DNA of 17,265 nucleotides from Candidatus Yonathbacteria bacterium (GTDB taxonomy: Bacteria > Patescibacteriota > Minisyncoccia > Phycocordibacterales > UBA1550). This document shows, piece by piece, positions 15,594 through 17,265 of this stretch. The number at the start of each line of letters is the position of its first letter. The first letter of the stretch is position 1. Position numbers and translations under genes: made by a program. The notes under the pieces are model-generated. The model had not been told where the DNA came from. It saw nothing but the letters and a program-made list of their open reading frames with translations, and ran no database searches. Location: contig JACQCY010000019.1 of NCBI GenBank assembly GCA_016201355.1, positions 1-17,265 of the forward strand. The letters run 5' to 3'.

Positions 15594-16292
15594 ATGCGTA
15601 CTAAAATAGAAACAAAAAAATATTTAATTGTTCTCGCCATAACCACCTTGGTCTTTTTTGGCGCGCTTCTGGTAAGCAATCACTTCTCGGAAAAACGGCT
15701 TGCCGAGATAAAATCAATAGAAAATAATATCTCTCTCGATATTCTTTCCTCCGAAACTCAGTTTGCGCTCCTGAAAGAGTCTTCATGTAAAGCAATAGAT
15801 CATTCGACCGCGTTTTCTGAAGAGCTTAATGAGCTTGCTCAAAAACTCTCCTATATGGAAGAAAATCTCGGGGACAAAAACGCCGATGTCCTTAACCTTA
15901 AAAAATACTATTCACTCCTTCAAACAAAAGACTATCTTCTCATTGGAAAAGTTAATGAAAAATGCGGGATAAAACCCATTACGATTATTTATTTTTATTC
16001 AAATAGAGGAGACTGCGCCGATTGCAAAAAAGAAGGATATGCCCTTACGAAACTTCGCGAAGAATACCCTGAACTGCGCATTTATTCATTTGACTACAAC
16101 CTCGACCTCTCGGTGGTAAAGACGATGAAATCGATCTACCTTATCAAAAATACTCTCCCCGCTCTAGTTATCTCAGATGAATCTTATTATGGTTTCAAAG
16201 ATCCTGAGGAAATAGAAAAGATTATTCCTCAACTCAAAAAGATTCGGCAAGCGCGCGAAAAAGCCACAACGGCAACGAGTACAAGGAAATAG
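15594..16292 (+). CDS. Membrane-anchored thioredoxin-like protein with CxxC
   Basis: Probable extracytoplasmic thiol-disulfide or thioredoxin-fold protein. The 232 residues begin with one membrane anchor (about 9-28), then a helical, coiled-coil-like region to about 115. A thioredoxin-like domain follows: strand TIIYFYS, CADC at 141-144, a helix, strand IYSFDYN, and a likely cis-proline at Pro189 in NTLPALV. The CxxC has an unusual acidic middle (Ala-Asp) and sits after NRGD rather than WC. Two further cysteines, Cys65 and Cys124, could form a disulfide or relay. It starts 67 bases after the glycosyltransferase and ends in a strong terminator. The fold call is moderately sure; partners are unknown, though a secreted protein with two cysteines lies next to it. 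Confidence 0.7.
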   Translation: MRTKIETKKYLIVLAITTLVFFGALLVSNHFSEKRLAEIKSIENNISLDILSSETQFALLKESSCKAIDHSTAFSEELNELAQKLSYMEENLGDKNADVLNLKKYYSLLQTKDYLLIGKVNEKCGIKPITIIYFYSNRGDCADCKKEGYALTKLREEYPELRIYSFDYNLDLSVVKTMKSIYLIKNTLPALVISDESYYGFKDPEEIEKIIPQLKKIRQAREKATTATSTRK

Positions 16293-16348
16293 AAGATAGA
16301 AGATAAAAAAATCCGCCTAAAGGCGGATTTTTTTATCTTCTATCTTCT
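16291..16348. terminator. Bidirectional intrinsic terminator between convergent genes
   Basis: Perfect 27-base arms at 16291-16317 and 16322-16348 with a TAAA loop. The centre is AATCCGCC-TAAA-GGCGGATT, flanked by an A-run and a T-run, so it works in both directions. The outer arms, built of AGAAGATAGAAGAT and its complement, reach into the stop codons of both convergent genes. Confidence 0.95.
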
Positions 16349-16874
16349 ACCCTTCCCTCTCTATCAAATCCATAAATTCGAGAACTTCCGCCGTATAAGT
16401 CGGAACAACCGAGTTATTGTAATAATGAAGTTTCTCAATAAGTGTCTTGTCTTTGTAATATTGCGTCGTATGAGGGTTGTTTCCCCCCAAATTAAGCGCT
16501 ATGGTTTCAATAGCGGTATCATAATCACTAAACTTAATTTTACACGACCCCCAGCCAAAAGGATTGTATCCGCACGCAAACCTGCCCCCCGATGATTCCT
16601 TTATGGCAATAGCGGGAAGCAAACGCCAATCAATATCATTTTTTTCAGCTTCAGCGATCATTTTAGAACCGTACCCCTCGAGAGGCATATTGCGTTCTGC
16701 AAAATATGCATCGATTTTAGAAGCGTGATCGTCCCGGATAGATGATCCGTCTATAAATCTTTCAACCTGATGTATGGGAGGAATCTGATTTTGCAATAGA
16801 GCAAAGGGAGAGCTTGCCGTAAGAAACGGAATAAGAGCGAGCCCCCGCATAAATTGTATTTTTTGTTTTTTCAT
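16347..16874 (-). CDS. Secreted lysozyme-like/glucosaminidase-type murein hydrolase
   Basis: Small exported protein expected to cut peptidoglycan glycan strands for wall remodelling or attack on a host or neighbour. The 175 residues start with a signal peptide or anchor (about 1-26, KKQK then a hydrophobic core). The domain at about 50-173 has the lysozyme-superfamily pattern: LLPAIAIKESSGG with likely catalytic Glu93, then NPFGWG at 104-109, a DYDTAIETIALNL helix and YNNSVVPTYTAEV. Cys101 and Cys111 flank the NPFGWG motif and may form a disulfide, possibly served by the neighbouring thioredoxin-like protein (inference). ATG at 16874 with no clear Shine-Dalgarno. The catalytic class (glucosaminidase versus transglycosylase) is not settled. 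Confidence 0.8.
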   Translation of the reverse strand: MKKQKIQFMRGLALIPFLTASSPFALLQNQIPPIHQVERFIDGSSIRDDHASKIDAYFAERNMPLEGYGSKMIAEAEKNDIDWRLLPAIAIKESSGGRFACGYNPFGWGSCKIKFSDYDTAIETIALNLGGNNPHTTQYYKDKTLIEKLHYYNNSVVPTYTAEVLEFMDLIEREG

Positions 16875-17145
16875 AAATGGCGGTTATGCAATTGGTTTCC
16901 TTGAATGAATCAAAAGGAATCGATTGTGCCATCCCTCGGCCTCCGCCAACAATGGGTCCTTAACGAAAAAAGCACCTTACTAGGGTGCAATTAATCTTGT
17001 TGATTGCTGGTAAAGATTAGCATATTCAGTTCAAAAAATCAATGATTTTGATTGCTTTTGAGTGGTGTATTTATGAAGATAAACTGTAAAATAAGGAGAT
17101 TTTAGAATATTGGTTAATACCCTATTTATTGGCAAAATACGAGAG
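16875..17145. other. Non-coding stretch upstream of the lysozyme-like gene
   Basis: No convincing gene on either strand; stops are frequent. Small inverted repeats occur at TTCCTT/AAGGAA (16897-16902, 16914-16919), TAATCTT/AAGATTA (16992-16998, 17013-17019) and AATCAA/TTGATT (about 17037-17056). The part at 16940-16875 should hold the lysozyme promoter, but no clear -35/-10 pair is visible. A 56-codon minus ORF from 16932 overlaps the lysozyme start in another frame and looks accidental. Confidence 0.5.
16966..16988 (-). terminator. Minus-strand intrinsic terminator without a visible gene in front
   Basis: On the minus strand GCACCC-TAGTA-AGGTGC is followed by TTTTTT (six-pair stem with one G-T pair, T-run at 16971-16966). 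It would end a leftward transcript coming from the right end of the window, yet no coding sequence is seen there. A small RNA, or a gene beyond the window end, may use it. Confidence 0.6.
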
Positions 17146-17265
17146 AATGACCGAATGATAACAGACACAACACCCTTATTTAAAATATGGAGGTCGCACC
17201 TCCATATGGAGGTGCGACCTCCATATTTTAAATAAGGGTGTTGTGTCTGTTATCATTCGGTCATT
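17146..17265. repeat. Perfect 120-bp palindrome at the window end
   Basis: Bases 17146-17205 are exactly the reverse complement of 17206-17265, with no spacer, and the match runs to the last base given. Each 60-base arm ends toward the centre in a hairpin of its own, ATATGGAGGT-CGC-ACCTCCATAT, preceded by AAA; with the flanking AT it resembles an intrinsic terminator. The whole may be an assembly or amplification fold-back at a contig end, or a read-through of a closed hairpin DNA end. Confidence 0.95.

Noticed and set aside
16875..17145. tRNA or tmRNA gene suggested by GGCGGAGGCCGAGG-like sequence on the minus strand
   Set aside because: No cloverleaf, no T-loop GTTCRA motif and no matching acceptor arms could be traced.

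Overview
The gene families, compact layout, lack of clear Shine-Dalgarno sites and AT-rich intergenic repeats suggest a bacterium of the Candidate Phyla Radiation (Patescibacteria), most like the Parcubacteria group. This placement is an inference; there is no rRNA or other phylogenetic marker of decisive value. The standard code is used: TAA, TAG and TGA all read as stops.

Left third (1-8926, plus strand): a membrane sensor histidine kinase and a single-domain response regulator are followed by an unusual nested palindromic AT-rich intergenic element. Next is a 1213-residue secreted multidomain protein ending in a dockerin with two calcium loops. Directly behind it, in the same frame after its TAA, lies the body of a membrane-anchored cohesin protein that has lost its start codon, signal peptide and first beta strand. 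A membrane-fusion (HlyD/RND-type) adaptor gene follows, broken by two compensating frameshifts and truncated. Together these look like a dockerin/cohesin surface-attachment pair with an export-type neighbour, part of it decaying or misassembled.

Middle (8927-14101, minus strand): housekeeping genes gatB, obg, a MYG1/UPF0160-type hydrolase and a DedA-type membrane protein, closely packed or overlapping, then a D-2-hydroxyacid dehydrogenase. AT-rich repeat copies separate some of them.

Right part (14102-17265): a divergent control region with a 14-bp palindrome and a structured leader precedes a processive family 2 glycosyltransferase and a membrane-anchored thioredoxin-like protein. A strong bidirectional terminator shared with a convergent secreted lysozyme/glucosaminidase-like gene closes this block. 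The last 391 bases carry no convincing gene. They hold a minus-strand terminator with no visible gene in front of it and, at the very end, a perfect 120-bp palindrome with no spacer, which is either an assembly or amplification fold-back or a hairpin-type DNA end.

The main biological interest is the adjacent cohesin/dockerin pair, its broken junction, and the terminal palindrome.
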